Assembly (NCBI GenBank): GCA_027625915.1
Contig: JANTQA010000070.1
Coordinates: 9,677,001 to 9,741,000 of the forward strand
Length of the DNA: 64,000 nucleotides
Source of the DNA: Anaeramoeba flamelloides
Lineage: Eukaryota > Metamonada > Anaeramoebidae
Reading direction: 5' to 3'
In this document: positions 47,076 to 59,057 of the stretch, in pieces
Layout of the letters: every line of letters begins with the position of its first letter
Position numbering within the stretch: the stretch's first letter is position 1
The notes under the pieces: model-generated
Told to the model about the DNA's origin: nothing
What the model saw: the letters and a program-made list of their open reading frames with translations, nothing else
Database searches by the model: none
Made by a program: the position numbers and the translations under genes

Positions 47076-49775
47076 ATGACAAATAGTGTTCTTTATATTT
47101 GTGGAATAGATTTTGGATCAGACAAGACTGGTTTTGGCTTTAGCTATTTTGGAAAGAATCAACAACAACAACAACAACAATCACCACAACCACAACAACA
47201 ACAAAATTATTTCATTATCCCACGATCAGATCGAATAAAAACAAATTCATCAATACTTTTTTCAATTAACAAAGTGGGGCAATTAATCAAACCAATTGAA
47301 TGGGGATCTGTAGCAAACCGAAAATACCAACAAGCAGAGAAGATAAGTGGGAATTTGGGTGTCGAATTATTTACTGATTTAAAAGGATCACTTTTAAAGG
47401 AAAGACTAACAATAAAATCTTTACGTGGTAAGGAATTTGATCTATTTGAAGTTTTGGTTGGCTTTTTTAAATTAATAAGAAAAGATTGCTTAAAAATGAT
47501 GAATAAAAATTATCAAACAATTGTAGCCAAGTCAAAAAAAAAAGAAAGAGTAAAAGAAAACGGAAAAGAAAAAGAAAAAGAAAAAAAAAACAAAAAATTA
47601 ACAATCTCAAAAATACGCTTTGTTTTTAGTATTCCAAATAATTATAGTTACTTAACAATAAGAAAGTTAAGGATGGTATTCAAACAATCTGGGTTTATTA
47701 AAAATCTTGACGATCGTCAACATTTATTATTTGTTCATGAATCAATTGCAAGTTCAATTTGGGTAACAAACCAAAAACTTAAAGGCATTTCGCACCAACA
47801 AAATAATAACGATATACAAAATAATAACAAATACAAAACAAATAATCATACAAACAACATCAATAACAACAAAGAGAATTTGAGTTCAATGTTGATAATT
47901 TCAATAGGAGCTCGGATTATTAATTGCATTAAAGTAAAACAAATAAAGAAAATACCTATTGACGATGGATTGAAAAATAGATACTTGTCGTACAATAAAA
48001 TCATTTTGCAGCCCGAAAGCATTCAAATTGAAAATTCACCACAAAACAAACTAATTGGCGTTTATGATTGTGATCTTAAATTTCGAAGATTTTTTGAAAG
48101 GCTTTTTAAAATGAAAAAGCCCTTTAATCAATATTTTCAATTTTCCAATTATATAACAAAGCAGTGGGAAGAAATTAAAAAAAAAATAAGGCCTGAATGG
48201 CGATTTCAAAACAAATTTGAAATTATAAATATCCCCATTGAAATCATTTCAAAAGAAGATTTAGTCTCTATAATTAAAGAGTTTAATCAAACAAAAAACA
48301 ATAAGAATGAAACGAATTTTGAAAATTCAATCTTTTCCCAGAAGAAATTGAAAAGATCAAATTTTATGAATCAAAAGAAAAGACAAAGTATGAATAACAC
48401 AATAAGTCAAATCAAAAATAACGAAAAATCGAAAGAAATCGAAATCGAAACGGAAACAGAAATAGAAACAAAAACGGAAATGGAAAGAAAAAAGGGAAAA
48501 TTACGGGTTGGGGAATTAAATGTTAACAAAAAAGATAAACAAATTTCAACTGTTGAGTTATATATATCAAGAAAAATATTGTATTCCTTTATCTCTAATT
48601 TACAAGAGGAAATCTCAAATTCTATTGGAAAAATTACAAATGAAAACAAGGAAATGCTAGTGAATGATACTGAAATTGTTTGTATTGGTGGCTTTTCAAA
48701 TTCAAATTTGTTAAGGTATCTAATGAATTGCCAATTTAGTTTTATGTCAAAAGATCAAAAAAAACCAACTTTAAATTTTGATGAATATTATTCAAATGGC
48801 GCCGTAATAAAAGGATCAATTATTTTTGGATTATATCAAGATATTGTTACTAATCAAAAAATTTGTAAAACTATTGGATTTACAAAATTAAAATCAATTT
48901 CTACAAAGACAAATAAAAATCAAGAATCTAATTCTTTCAAAAACTTTTCAAGTGAGCAAATCCCTGAAAAATGTTTTGAGATAATAATTAATAAAAATCA
49001 AAGTTATCCCATTAACAAAATATTTAAATTCGAAATCGAAATAGATATTCTGAAATTTCCAGAGTTAATATATTTAATATCTACACACCAACCCGGCTTT
49101 GGTAAGCATTTAATCTATGGCACAGAATCCAAATGGAATGGCCAATTATCTTTTGAACATCAAATGAAAATATTTTTAAATTTAAAAAAAGGAAAAAAAA
49201 CTTCAAATACAAATATTCCCAATGCTCATCTAATAAAACTTCAATTTGAGTTCTCATTCATTGGTGCTGAAATGATAATTAAATTAATAAATTTGAAAAA
49301 TAATAAGGCGTTACCAGTTTTGGTTGAATATAATTATGCGGGATTATGGAATACCAGTGTAAATCTTGATTATCATTTAGTAAAAAAGAAATATAAACCC
49401 TTTTTGAGCCACGAGTTGAATAATTATTATCATAATACAATTAAAAATCAACTTAAATCAAATAATAAGCATCAAAACGGGGACGATAATAAGGAAAAAA
49501 ACAATGGGGAACACAAACATAAAAAAAAACATAAAGAGAAGAATAAACATAAAAACAAAACAAAAACAAAACACAAAAATAAAACAAAACATAAAAAAAA
49601 AAAACATAAGCGCAATAGTAAAAGAAAATCGTCAAATAATGATAAAAAAGGAAGGGGGGTTGGAAAGGATATCCGAGATGATGATTTTAAAGAGAAAATG
49701 GGGGGGAATTACAACAAAACCAAGAACACATCGGGAAAAACGGATTTTTTAATGATAGAGATGGCGATGATATGA
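47076..49775 (+). CDS. HSPA12-like divergent Hsp70 family protein
   Basis: A single exon of 899 residues. The Hsp70/actin ATPase fold begins at once with CGIDFGSDKTGFGFSYFG (residues 9-26), interrupted by a Gln run (about 28-45). Further HSPA12-type segments are FVFSIPNNYS (about 183), LLFVHESIASS (about 220), VCIGGFSNSNLLRYL (about 535) and YYSNGAVIKGSIIFGL (about 571), then a C-terminal beta-rich part and a Lys/His-rich tail (about 785-899). Charged or Asn-rich inserts lie at about 155-175, 245-270 and 405-480. The second phosphate loop, normally D-x-GGG-T, reads LIISIGARIINCI, so the usual Asp and Gly triplet are absent; ATP hydrolysis may be weak or lost. HSPA12 clients are poorly known. 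The last ~25 codons may be out of frame: after a run of seven G (49690-49696) another frame stays acidic and hydrophilic up to about 49837. Confidence 0.85.
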   Translation: MTNSVLYICGIDFGSDKTGFGFSYFGKNQQQQQQQSPQPQQQQNYFIIPRSDRIKTNSSILFSINKVGQLIKPIEWGSVANRKYQQAEKISGNLGVELFTDLKGSLLKERLTIKSLRGKEFDLFEVLVGFFKLIRKDCLKMMNKNYQTIVAKSKKKERVKENGKEKEKEKKNKKLTISKIRFVFSIPNNYSYLTIRKLRMVFKQSGFIKNLDDRQHLLFVHESIASSIWVTNQKLKGISHQQNNNDIQNNNKYKTNNHTNNINNNKENLSSMLIISIGARIINCIKVKQIKKIPIDDGLKNRYLSYNKIILQPESIQIENSPQNKLIGVYDCDLKFRRFFERLFKMKKPFNQYFQFSNYITKQWEEIKKKIRPEWRFQNKFEIINIPIEIISKEDLVSIIKEFNQTKNNKNETNFENSIFSQKKLKRSNFMNQKKRQSMNNTISQIKNNEKSKEIEIETETEIETKTEMERKKGKLRVGELNVNKKDKQISTVELYISRKILYSFISNLQEEISNSIGKITNENKEMLVNDTEIVCIGGFSNSNLLRYLMNCQFSFMSKDQKKPTLNFDEYYSNGAVIKGSIIFGLYQDIVTNQKICKTIGFTKLKSISTKTNKNQESNSFKNFSSEQIPEKCFEIIINKNQSYPINKIFKFEIEIDILKFPELIYLISTHQPGFGKHLIYGTESKWNGQLSFEHQMKIFLNLKKGKKTSNTNIPNAHLIKLQFEFSFIGAEMIIKLINLKNNKALPVLVEYNYAGLWNTSVNLDYHLVKKKYKPFLSHELNNYYHNTIKNQLKSNNKHQNGDDNKEKNNGEHKHKKKHKEKNKHKNKTKTKHKNKTKHKKKKHKRNSKRKSSNNDKKGRGVGKDIRDDDFKEKMGGNYNKTKNTSGKTDFLMIEMAMI

Positions 49776-50225
49776 AGAATAAAAATGAAGATGATGATAA
49801 AAATGAAGATGGTGAATTGTATAAGAAACAAGATTAGGGAAATATTAAAGTAAAAATAGAATAATAGAAAATGTTTTAAAATGATACAATAATAATAATT
49901 ATGATCACAAAAATCATTTAGATAAACACAATGGAAATCATGACTTTGTGCATAACGATGACAAGAAACCAAATTACTTGAAATATTTATAGTGTTTGTG
50001 AAAAAAAACAATTTTTGAAATAATAATAATTTTTACTAAAAATTAGAAAATAAATTGTCTAAAAATAGTAAAAATTATCTTTTTTTTTTTTTATTTTTCA
50101 AAATAAATGTTATATTATTTGAATATGTACTTTATTTAAACATCTTTTTTATTTTTTTAAAAAATAAAATCATTAAATAATTCTAATAAAAAGTTTATTC
50201 AAAAATCTTTTCTTATTTGAGTAAT

Positions 50226-50240
50226 ACACACGCATTCACA

Positions 50241-50291
<51 letters not shown>

Positions 50292-50294
50292 CAC
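50226..50294. repeat. (CA)n microsatellite
   Basis: About 69 bases of CA dinucleotide, with two imperfect units at the left and a final ACAACACA. It translates to Cys-Val repeats on the minus strand, which is not a gene. Confidence 0.98.
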
Positions 50295-51749
50295 AAATTT
50301 AATTATTTTAAAAAAATTGATAAAGTTTGTAGAATAATAAAAGGAGCTTTTATTGCATTTATCTGAATTTAACTTATAAACTATTTTAAGTGTGATCATT
50401 GGATAGAATTTCAATACTATCTTTTATATTACAAAGAATCTTTCGTATTTATTTTTTAAAAGGAAATTTAACGCGCATTGGAAATTTGTTCAAGTAGATC
50501 TTTATTATTAATGAAAATAAATTTTAAACATGAAGGATATATTTTAGAAACTCCATTTTAGAATTTTATTATAAATCAATTTTTTTAAACAAGAAAATTT
50601 GTTTCTGAATATTTCATCTTCATGAGAATATTATTAAAAATGCATTTAGTATCTCTCTGTTTATTATTTAACTTAATGTCTTTTGTTGTTGTAATTTTCA
50701 ATAATGAAAAGAAAATCTAGATAAAAAAAGAATTTACCCTTCAAATTTTGAAATAAGATAGATCATTTTCCTTTTTCTTTTTGCTTTGTAACAATAATTA
50801 AAAAAAGTTCGTTGTTCTTTTTTTTATCTGAAGGGTGTGACAGGTAAATTCTTACCTGACAAAATTGGACAAATTCTCATTTTTTTCAATATAGTCAATT
50901 CTATTAGAATATATTGACTTTATCTAAGTCTTTTATAACTCCTTTTTGGGTAGGTTAGGGTATATTAGGGTTGGTTTGGGTGGTTTATTTAGAGAATTTG
51001 GGAATGGATTTAGAAAAAAAAATAAATGAGAGTAAATGAGAAAATGTATCACTTGTTTGAAGGTGAATGAAAAATTTAAATTTAACTTTGGTGGTTAAAA
51101 TGATGTTTTTCAAAAAATTTCAAAAATATTTAGTATTCATGATTTCAACCTTTTGGATTTTCGACAATTTAATGAATCAAATACTCTAATCAAAATATAT
51201 TATTTTTGATTTTTCCGCTCACAATGATTAAATTTCATTCAAAAGATTCATTCCAATCAAAATAACCAAGGAATAGTTCAATATAAGAAAAAAACAACTT
51301 TGGCCAAATTTGAAATTTAATAATTTACTCATGTTTCATGTAAAACTTCGAGTTATAATTTTATGTAATTGTTCAAAAGAATATTTAAAAATCCAGATTT
51401 TATCTTATTGTTTTTGATTAATTAGAGTAATTTGAAAAAAATTCTTATAAATGTCGTTGATTTATTTATCAAATTATTGATTTTATCATCTTTTCATTTT
51501 TTCATTTTTGTTATTTTATATCATTCCAGTTTTCAATCTTTCTTTCTTTGTGAACACTCCGCTTTCCGACTCTTTTTTATTTTGTTATTTTTTTTTATTG
51601 TACCTTTGAGTTAAATGACCTAAATCATAATTAAATAATAAATCTAAAAGGAATTAAAGTGATTTAAATAAATATGGTATTTATTTAAATTCACTTTAAC
51701 TTTAGGTAAAACAGATCTGTTATACTATTTTAAATAAGAATATCCATTA

Positions 51750-52400
51750 TAAACCATTTTCCAGTCAAAGAGGTATTTTTGTAAAAGAGTTAAATATATG
51801 AGTTTAAAGGCTTGGATACGGATATTAGAAGAAAAAAAATTTAATTTGGAATTTTCAAAATTAAAAACATTTTTTACATTTCTACAGCTTTGAAATTTTT
51901 TTTGACTGGTAATTTGTTTGTAAAAAAATTTTTTATTGCAAGATCAATACTCACAAGCAAAATCATATTTTATATTGTTATTGAAAAACTGAAAATGATT
52001 GTAGTCAAAATAGATCAATTTCAATCATTGTTTTCTTTGATCTTGATATTTCATTAATACATATGAAAATTTTTCACATTTGTATTCATTCTCTTTTCCA
52101 AATTGAGACCACAAGTACCAACACACTTAGTTTGAGTACTTTATTTCTAAAACAACAGTATAGTAATTGAAATATATAACAACAAGTTTCATCTGGATGT
52201 TCCATTGAAGATCAAAATGAACATTGTTGTTGTGCTCATTGTTTATCGAAAATTTAGAGTTTTTCGATTTTTAAGAAAATATACAAGAGTTATTATTCCA
52301 TTTCGTACAGATATCAACTATTCTCTGATGTTTGTTTTTCTACTTATTTCGTATTTTTTCTTCAAAGATAAATTATTTTTTATAATTGTTATTTGAAAAA
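51750..52400 (+). mobile_element. MITE family A, copy 4
   Basis: The left end TAAACCATTTTCCAGTC then AAAGAGG, GGATATTAGAAGAAAAA, TTTTTTATTGCAAGATCAAT, GATCAAAATGAACATTGTTG and CTACTTATTTCGTATTTTTT follow copies 2 and 3 in order. The right terminal repeat is not clear. Confidence 0.7.
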
Positions 52401-54984
52401 AAAATTTAGTAAATTGAACAAAAAATTTATATATCTACGTATTATAGAATGGGGGATATTCAACAAAATTACCCCCCTTTTCTCTGAAATATTTTAATTT
52501 TATTTCATATTTTTTTGGCCTCGATTTAATGTAAATAAAATTAAAACTCACAGATTAAGGCTTTTGTAAACTTGAAAAAATCTTAAAACATTCAAGATCC
52601 TCTAAGTTTTAAAAGTTTTATTTTATTTTTTTTTTTTTTATTATTATCAAAAATAATTGAAAATAAAATATATATGATGTTTTTTTTATTCCTTAATCTT
52701 GATTAATTATCTTTATTCTATTTAATTTTTTACTTTAATTTTCAAGAACCAAAAAAAAATCAATTTAATTACAAAATAAATTATAAACAATACAATAATT
52801 TTACAATTTCTTTTTAAATTATTTTTTTTTATCAGAATAAATCAAATTTTAAAAATAAATTTTATAAATTAAAAATTAAAAACATAATTAATTATGATAA
52901 TCTAATCTAATATTATCATTTTAACATTTGAAAATTCGAAATATTATTTTGATATATTCTTTTTAGTTTTTTTTTTTTTGAAAATTTCATACAATATTTT
53001 TCAAAAACTCTTCATTTAATAAAAAAAAAAAATAGATGATATACCAATAATTATGACACAGAATCTTTTAAAATTTGTCTAAATTTAAATTTTTGGTAAA
53101 CCCAATTTACTTTTTAAAAAAAAAATACCAAGAGTATTAGAAAGATGAAAAATAAAAATATTCCAAGGTTTTGTAACAAAATTTTACAACATTTCAAGAA
53201 GTTATTCCCATTAATGATAGTATTAAATTGCAAAAAAAAACAACATACATTCTACTTAAATAATCACTTTTTTAAAATAGGGCGTGTTGAAAAAAATAAT
53301 AATATTTTACATTTATAGTATTTCGGGAAGGTATCTAGTGATTTTTTAAAAGAAAAAAATAATTTTAAACAAATACAAGAGAAAGAGAAATAATTTCAAG
53401 AAATAAAAGAGAGTAAAAAATACAAAAAAAAGCTAAAAACTTAATTTATACATTTTTTGTATTACATATTAGTTTAATGAGTCGCTTGGTGGTTATTTCC
53501 TTTTATATTAACAATTTCAATATTACATCCCAGTTATTTATTTTGATAGAGATTTCTAAATAGTTGAAATATTATAGATTATAAGAAATTTGTTCTTTAT
53601 TCAGTTACCAATTTGAACTTTCAAAAAAGATGTATTGATTAGGTACTCGAATTTTAATAATTAGAAATTTTTTTCCACTGTTTCTTTTTGTTTTTTTTTT
53701 TTTTTTTTTTTTTTTTGATAGTTTCCCTAATCTTTTCCTCGAAAAATCAGGTAAAGGATATTAACTCAACAATTTTCACCCTGTACAAAAGCCAACTTGG
53801 TGCATTGTTCTAAATCGCTCTAGTTAATTTTTATATCATTTTGATACCACTTACTTAAGATCATTTAGAACAAACTAACAAATTCCAATAATAATTTGTA
53901 TATAAATTATGACTGTATACTAAAATACTTATTAAATGAGGGATGAGGGTACATAATTTTTAAAAAAAAAAAAACATGAATTTAAAAACAGGTGTAAATA
54001 TGGAATGCTGTTAAAAAATATTAAGATTTAATTTCCAATACTTATGATTTACAAAAATTGTAGCAATATAAAATAAAGAAATTGAAAAAATCAAAAATAT
54101 TCTTTTTGATTGAAAAAAGACTAATTCTCAAAACTTATTAATAACCAATTATTTTTAAATCAAAAAAAAAAAAGCTTGATATTACAAAAATTAAAAAAAA
54201 AAAAATAATCACCAACAAAAAATAATGAAACACACCTTTTATAAATGATACTTAGAGATTTTTTATGACTACATTTTTGATGAAAATCTTTTATTAAGTT
54301 TTTTTTTTGACAAAAACTTTAAATACTTTTTAACAATCCAATAATCTCAATTTTCCTTAGATATGTTTGGGTTTTTCGAGATGATTTTCTTATTTTTTTT
54401 TCAACTAACCTTCAACAAGTGAAATAAATGAAATAATAATTTTGATAAATATGTGTTTTTTATCTTAAATTTATCGTTTCAAAGATGAAAAATAAAAATT
54501 TATAAAAAAATATCAAGTTTGAGTAATTTCAACCTTTTCTCAGTCTATGATTTATATTTATTTCTTCATACTTTTAAATTCATCAAATACTTAATAAATA
54601 CTAATTCCTTAAATTTAATTTAAACTAAGGTTAAAAAAAAATTTACTAAATTATTATGAAATCAATCATTTTAATCTTATTTGTGGCTTATTTGGGATTT
54701 TTACTTTTTTGAAACAAATTAAAAAAAGTTCAACTTTAAAATATTCCATGTCTCTATCGTGATCATTCTTTTTAAAACAAAATTTTGATAAATATCAAAT
54801 AAATTAATGTTTTTAATAGGTCAAAATAAACTCAACACAACTTCCATGAATCCTATGGAGTAAGGTTGGCGAATTATTTTTAAAAATTCTCAAATTTTGA
54901 GGATATATTCACAATTTATTTATTCATTTTTTGTAATTACTGTATTTCAATTAATTTTTCTTCTAATTTGTAAATTCCATCCAA

Positions 54985-56461
54985 ATGTCAGCTAAAGAAC
55001 TTCAAAGTAATTTAGAGCAATTAATCCAAACAAAAAATCAACAAGATCAACAAATTAATAAATTAGAAGGTGAAATATCTCGCTATGATAAAGAAATTGA
55101 AGAAATAAACAAAATTCTGTCTAATAATGAAAAACTCTTTAATGCTTTTAAAAACACAACTGGGCTATTTCCTCAGGTAAATCGTAAGAAAAATACAGAA
55201 GAATCTGATAGTTCAGATGGTTGGCAAGATGTTGAGAAAAAACATAAACGTAATGAAATGAATGAAAAATTCAATTTACTTTTTAAAAGGTTAACACCCA
55301 AACTAGTTTTCTTTTTCCCTTTCCTTTCTTCTTTTATTTTTTTTTATTTTTTTTTTCAATCAAGATTTGAAAACAAAACAATTAACCTTATTTCCCTGTT
55401 TGTTCTCAAAAAAATTCCTCTTTGATAAACTAAATAAAAAAAAAAAAAAAAAAATAATTACTTCAAAATTGTATAGCTCAATCTTAATCTCAACAAACCT
55501 CCGAAAGATTATCAGTCAAAAAGGAAAAGAAGCGGTTTTAGATGAAGAAAAAAAAGATGATCAAAGTGAAATTGAAATCAAAACAACAAATTCTTCATCA
55601 GGTAAAAAAAGTATGAAGGAATCAAAACCAAGGGAAAAAGAAAAAGAAAAAGAAAAAGAGAAAGAGAAAGAGAAAGAGAAAGGAAAAAGAAAAGGCAAAG
55701 GCAAAGGCAAAGGCAAAGGCAAAGAAAAGGGAAAGGGAAAAGGAAAAGGAAAAGCAAAAGGAAAAGAAAGGCAAAAAGAAAGAGAACAAGAGAAAGAGAA
55801 AGGAAAACACGAACAAAAACAAAAACACAAACATAAAGAAAAACACAAAGATCAAGGGCAAACACCAACATTATCTGCTGACCTAATTTCAATCTTAAAA
55901 TTCACAGAAAGAGTAGAAAATATTAAACAACAGAACGAAGAAGAAGAAATTATTTTAAAATATGACGAATATGGATATTTGGCATTAGATTCAATTTTGG
56001 AATATTTCATTAAACATTTCATTAATTTTTGTATCGAAAATAAATTGGAAAAAGAAGTCTTATTTATTATGCACTTAAAAAAGTTTAAAGAAAATATTCA
56101 AAGAGGAAGAGCCAAAAGTGCTAAGAGGAGTGCAGAATTTATTTTTGAAACATTTATCGTCAAATCATCTTTAAAAATTTCCATTAAAGATCGAAAAGCA
56201 ATTATTCAACGATTTTCAAATTTAAATAAAGGTGAAATACCCAAAAAAAGGATATTTAAAGAAGCAGAAGAAGGGATTATCCTCTTTTTAAATAAAAAAT
56301 TAAGAAAAACTTTTTACACAAGCAAGGAATATCCAGTAATTTTAAAAGAAATTGAAAATTTAAAAAAGAAAGGCAAAATTAAAAATTTAGATATTAATAA
56401 TGATGATGACGATGACGATGACGATGAAGATGAAGATTGGGAAGAAAATATTAAAAATTAA
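54985..56461 (+). CDS. Coiled-coil + RGS domain protein
   Basis: Exon 1 runs 54985-55289 (donor GTTAAC) and exon 2 runs 55477-56461 (acceptor TATAG). The split codon gives Ser; the total is 430 codons, 429 residues. Residues 1-65 are a coiled coil (MSAKELQSNLEQLIQTKNQQ). An acidic patch (ESDSSDGWQDVE) and a Lys/Glu then Lys/Gly repeat (about 154-230) follow. The RGS-like domain covers about 236-390 (FINFCIENKLEKEVLFIMHL, KRSAEFIFETFI, then FLNKKLRKTFYTSKEY), and the tail is a run of Asp/Glu. RGS domains accelerate GTP hydrolysis by G-alpha subunits; the key contact residues cannot be judged here. The region between the exons is T- and A-rich with a hydrophobic translation, as expected of an intron. 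The Lys/Gly repeat resembles that of NEMF in this window, probably simple-repeat expansion and not shared ancestry. Confidence 0.85.
55290..55476 (+). other. Intron in the RGS gene (187 bp)
   Basis: GTTAAC to GTATAG. It contains a T-rich half and an A-run (about 55436-55454). The flanking frames differ and are joined in phase 2 by removing it. Confidence 0.8.
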
Positions 56462-56713
56462 TCTTAATTCAAATCATGATTATAAATGAAAAAAAATAAA
56501 TATTTTTATAAAAGGACGAGGGAATTGGGGAATTTAAATATTAATATAATTACTGAAATATTATATGTATTAACTTTTTTTTGTTTTTTAAAATTTTTTT
56601 GGTACTTTTAATATTTAAGAATTTGAAGATTAATCAGTTTATAATTTCTATTCAAAAGAATTACAATTAACAGAAAGTTTAATACATTGTGTTGAAGAAA
56701 ATATTTAACCGTT

Positions 56714-57156
56714 ATGGAAAAAAAAGCAAAACAGGGAAAAAAGTTAAACACCATTTTTAATTGGGATCAATTAATAGAACCAGAAAATTCAAAAGTAAGA
56801 TCAATTAATAAAAGAAAAAATAAATAAATAAAGACAAAATGAAGAATTCAATACAATAAGTGTTTTTTTAATAAAATCTTTTGGTAGTTGGTTTTACTTT
56901 TATTTATCAATTATTAAAAATTTGTTCAAAAAATTGACTATTTTTGTGGATTTTCAAAGCCAAAACTCTAATTTCGATATCCAAGGGGGGTTTGATTTTT
57001 TTTTTTTTTTTGATTTGATTGAAAATAACTGAATGAATTATCATTTGAAGTTAATTTGTTTCTTCTTTTAATTGATTTTATTTTTTGGTTTTAAGTAAGG
57101 TTTCCAATGAAAAACCGTGTTTAACTTTTTTTCCCTGGTTCTCTTTTTTTCCTGAT
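56714..57156. mobile_element. MITE family D, copy 2, complete
   Basis: 443 bp with long terminal inverted repeats: the left end contains GCAAAACAGGGAAAAAAG then TTAAACAC, and the right end GTGTTTAACTTTTTTTCCC then TGGTTCTC. The interior matches 7655-8110. Non-coding. Confidence 0.8.
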
Positions 57157-57963
57157 TGGTAAGAATTTTAAAATTAATTTAGTACCATAATGAAAATTTG
57201 GATTTGGTTAATTTAATACATTTTATCGAACAATTTACTTTTGGAGATAATAAAATTGATAAATGTGTATTTTTTAAAAAAGTGTTAATTGATTCAAAAT
57301 ATATAAATTATTAATTTTATTGAACCAAATTTAGTTCCTAAGTTGAATATTTTCAAAAATATTTATTTTAATTTCAAAATATCTACATATTTTATCAAAA
57401 TAAGTTATTTTCTTTTTAAAAATATTATACAATTGCAATTTATTTTGCATTTATTGTTTAATTTTAAAAAGAGTATTTTTGAAATTAATTTTTCAATTGT
57501 TTTCTCAAAATTTAAAGATATTGTTATTTCAATAATATTGTTTGAAGAAATAAAAAAAAAACGATAAGTATTAACATTTATTCCTCATAAAAACTTAGAA
57601 TTAAAATACTTTATATCATTCAATTTTGTCTTTTTTTCTTTTGGGATTTAAAACAGCAATTGAACCATCAGATCTTTAAATAGTATTTTTGGAAACTCTT
57701 TATTATTTTCCTTTTCTTTAAAAAACATGTTCCAAAATATTCTTTCTTGAACTAATTCTGGAACATACTTAATATTTTTATTGTGTAACCTTTTTTAAAA
57801 CTCTTGAATATATTATTGAGATTAAATTTGTTTTCCTTTTGAAAAAATATCAAATCAACTGGAGGTTTTTTAAAAAATGACTATTTAGTTACTATGGTCA
57901 AATTTTTATACTACTTCTACAAACACACTTGTCATCTATCAGAATTATCGGTCTTTGTATTTA

Positions 57964-58558
57964 TGAATCGAAAATTGACGAAAATCGAAAATTTCCGAAA
58001 AAAATTATTGATTATTAGTGTTAATTATTGAATATATTTAATAATTTATTGAATATTTTTCAAATTTATTGATCAAAAAAAAATTATTAATATTTCAATA
58101 TTTTTATCATTAATTTAAAAATTTTATCAAAATATTCAATAATTCGGTTAATTTTAAGTTTAAGTTAGGTTTGGTTAGATTGGGTCGGGTAGGGTAGGGT
58201 AGGTTAGTTAAAGTAGGAAGTTAGGTGGGTGAAGTGGGTGCTGTTAGGTTAGGCTAGTTAAAGTTAGATTTTTTTTAACAATAATTATTGATTAATTGTA
58301 TTTTTTTTGAATAATTATAATTATTATTGAATCATTTTATTTCTGTAAAAAAAATTAAAATATTGAATAATTTGATTAATAATTGAAAAATTAATAAAAA
58401 AATTGAAAGTTCAATTATTTTTATCAATTATTCTAAAATTGTCTCAAAATATTCAATAATTTCGAAAAGTTTCAATAAATATTTAATATATTCAATATTT
58501 AACACTAATATTCAATAGTTTTTTTCGGAAATTTTCGACTTTCGTCAATTTTCGTTCT
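57964..58558. mobile_element. Fold-back element with G-rich centre
   Basis: Long inverted arms (about 200 bases, diverging inward) begin AAAATTGACGAAAATCG and TTTCCGAAAAAAA and read back from 58558 as AAAATTGACGAAAGTCG and TTTCCGAAAAAAA. Both arms carry TATTAGTGTTAA and repeats of ATTATTGAATAT. The centre (about 58155-58265) is strongly strand-biased, with GGGTAGGGTAGGGTAGG-like sequence. No coding frame. Confidence 0.75.
58155..58265 (+). repeat. TTAGG/TAGGG-like G-rich repeat
   Basis: Irregular TTAGGT, GGGTAGGG and GGTTAGGCTAG units with G on the plus strand only. A second patch of the same type occurs at about 50945-50990 (TTAGGGTATATTAGGGTTGG). It resembles degenerate telomere repeats or a G-quadruplex-capable patch. 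Confidence 0.6.
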
Positions 58559-59057
58559 ATAAAACCACCCACCGAATTATCTCTTGTATCATTAACTCAC
58601 TTTTACCTTAGGGCCAACGTTTGAAAAGTCAAACCTTTAATATTTCAATGTATACTACTGGCAATAATTGACATTTTTTAACTTTATTTACAACTTTAAG
58701 TACAGATATTTTTCTGTGGATCAGAGCTTCGGTTAATATATCCCTACTCCTCTTATAGAAAATGATTAAATTTGACGTTAGGTGTCTTTTTCTATAATTT
58801 TGGTAATTTTTATTTTTTTCTAATTTCCAGGAATCAACACCAAAAATAAGATTGAATCTTATGTTATTATTAAAAAATTGGAAGGGGAATTGTTGATCAA
58901 TAAACTAACCAAGAAAAAAAAAATCAAAGATAATAAACTGTAATTTTTTTTGCTTATTGTGACAAAATATTATAAAAAATATATTAATTAGGAAATATAA
59001 TAAGTGTGAAAAATAGAAATTTGAATGGGAAAAGTTAAAAAAGTTTAGTATACACAA

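Larger units (their letters stand above)
49776..54984. other. 5.2 kb intergenic region
   Basis: Contains the (CA)n microsatellite, a TTAGGG-like patch (about 50945-50990), MITE A copy 4 (about 51750-52400), homopolymer runs (a T-run near 53693-53716), and a segment at about 53690-53900 resembling 31990-32080. No credible coding frame is present. Confidence 0.5.

Noticed and set aside
50199-50414. Cys-Val repeat protein
   Set aside because: It is a direct translation of the (CA)n microsatellite.
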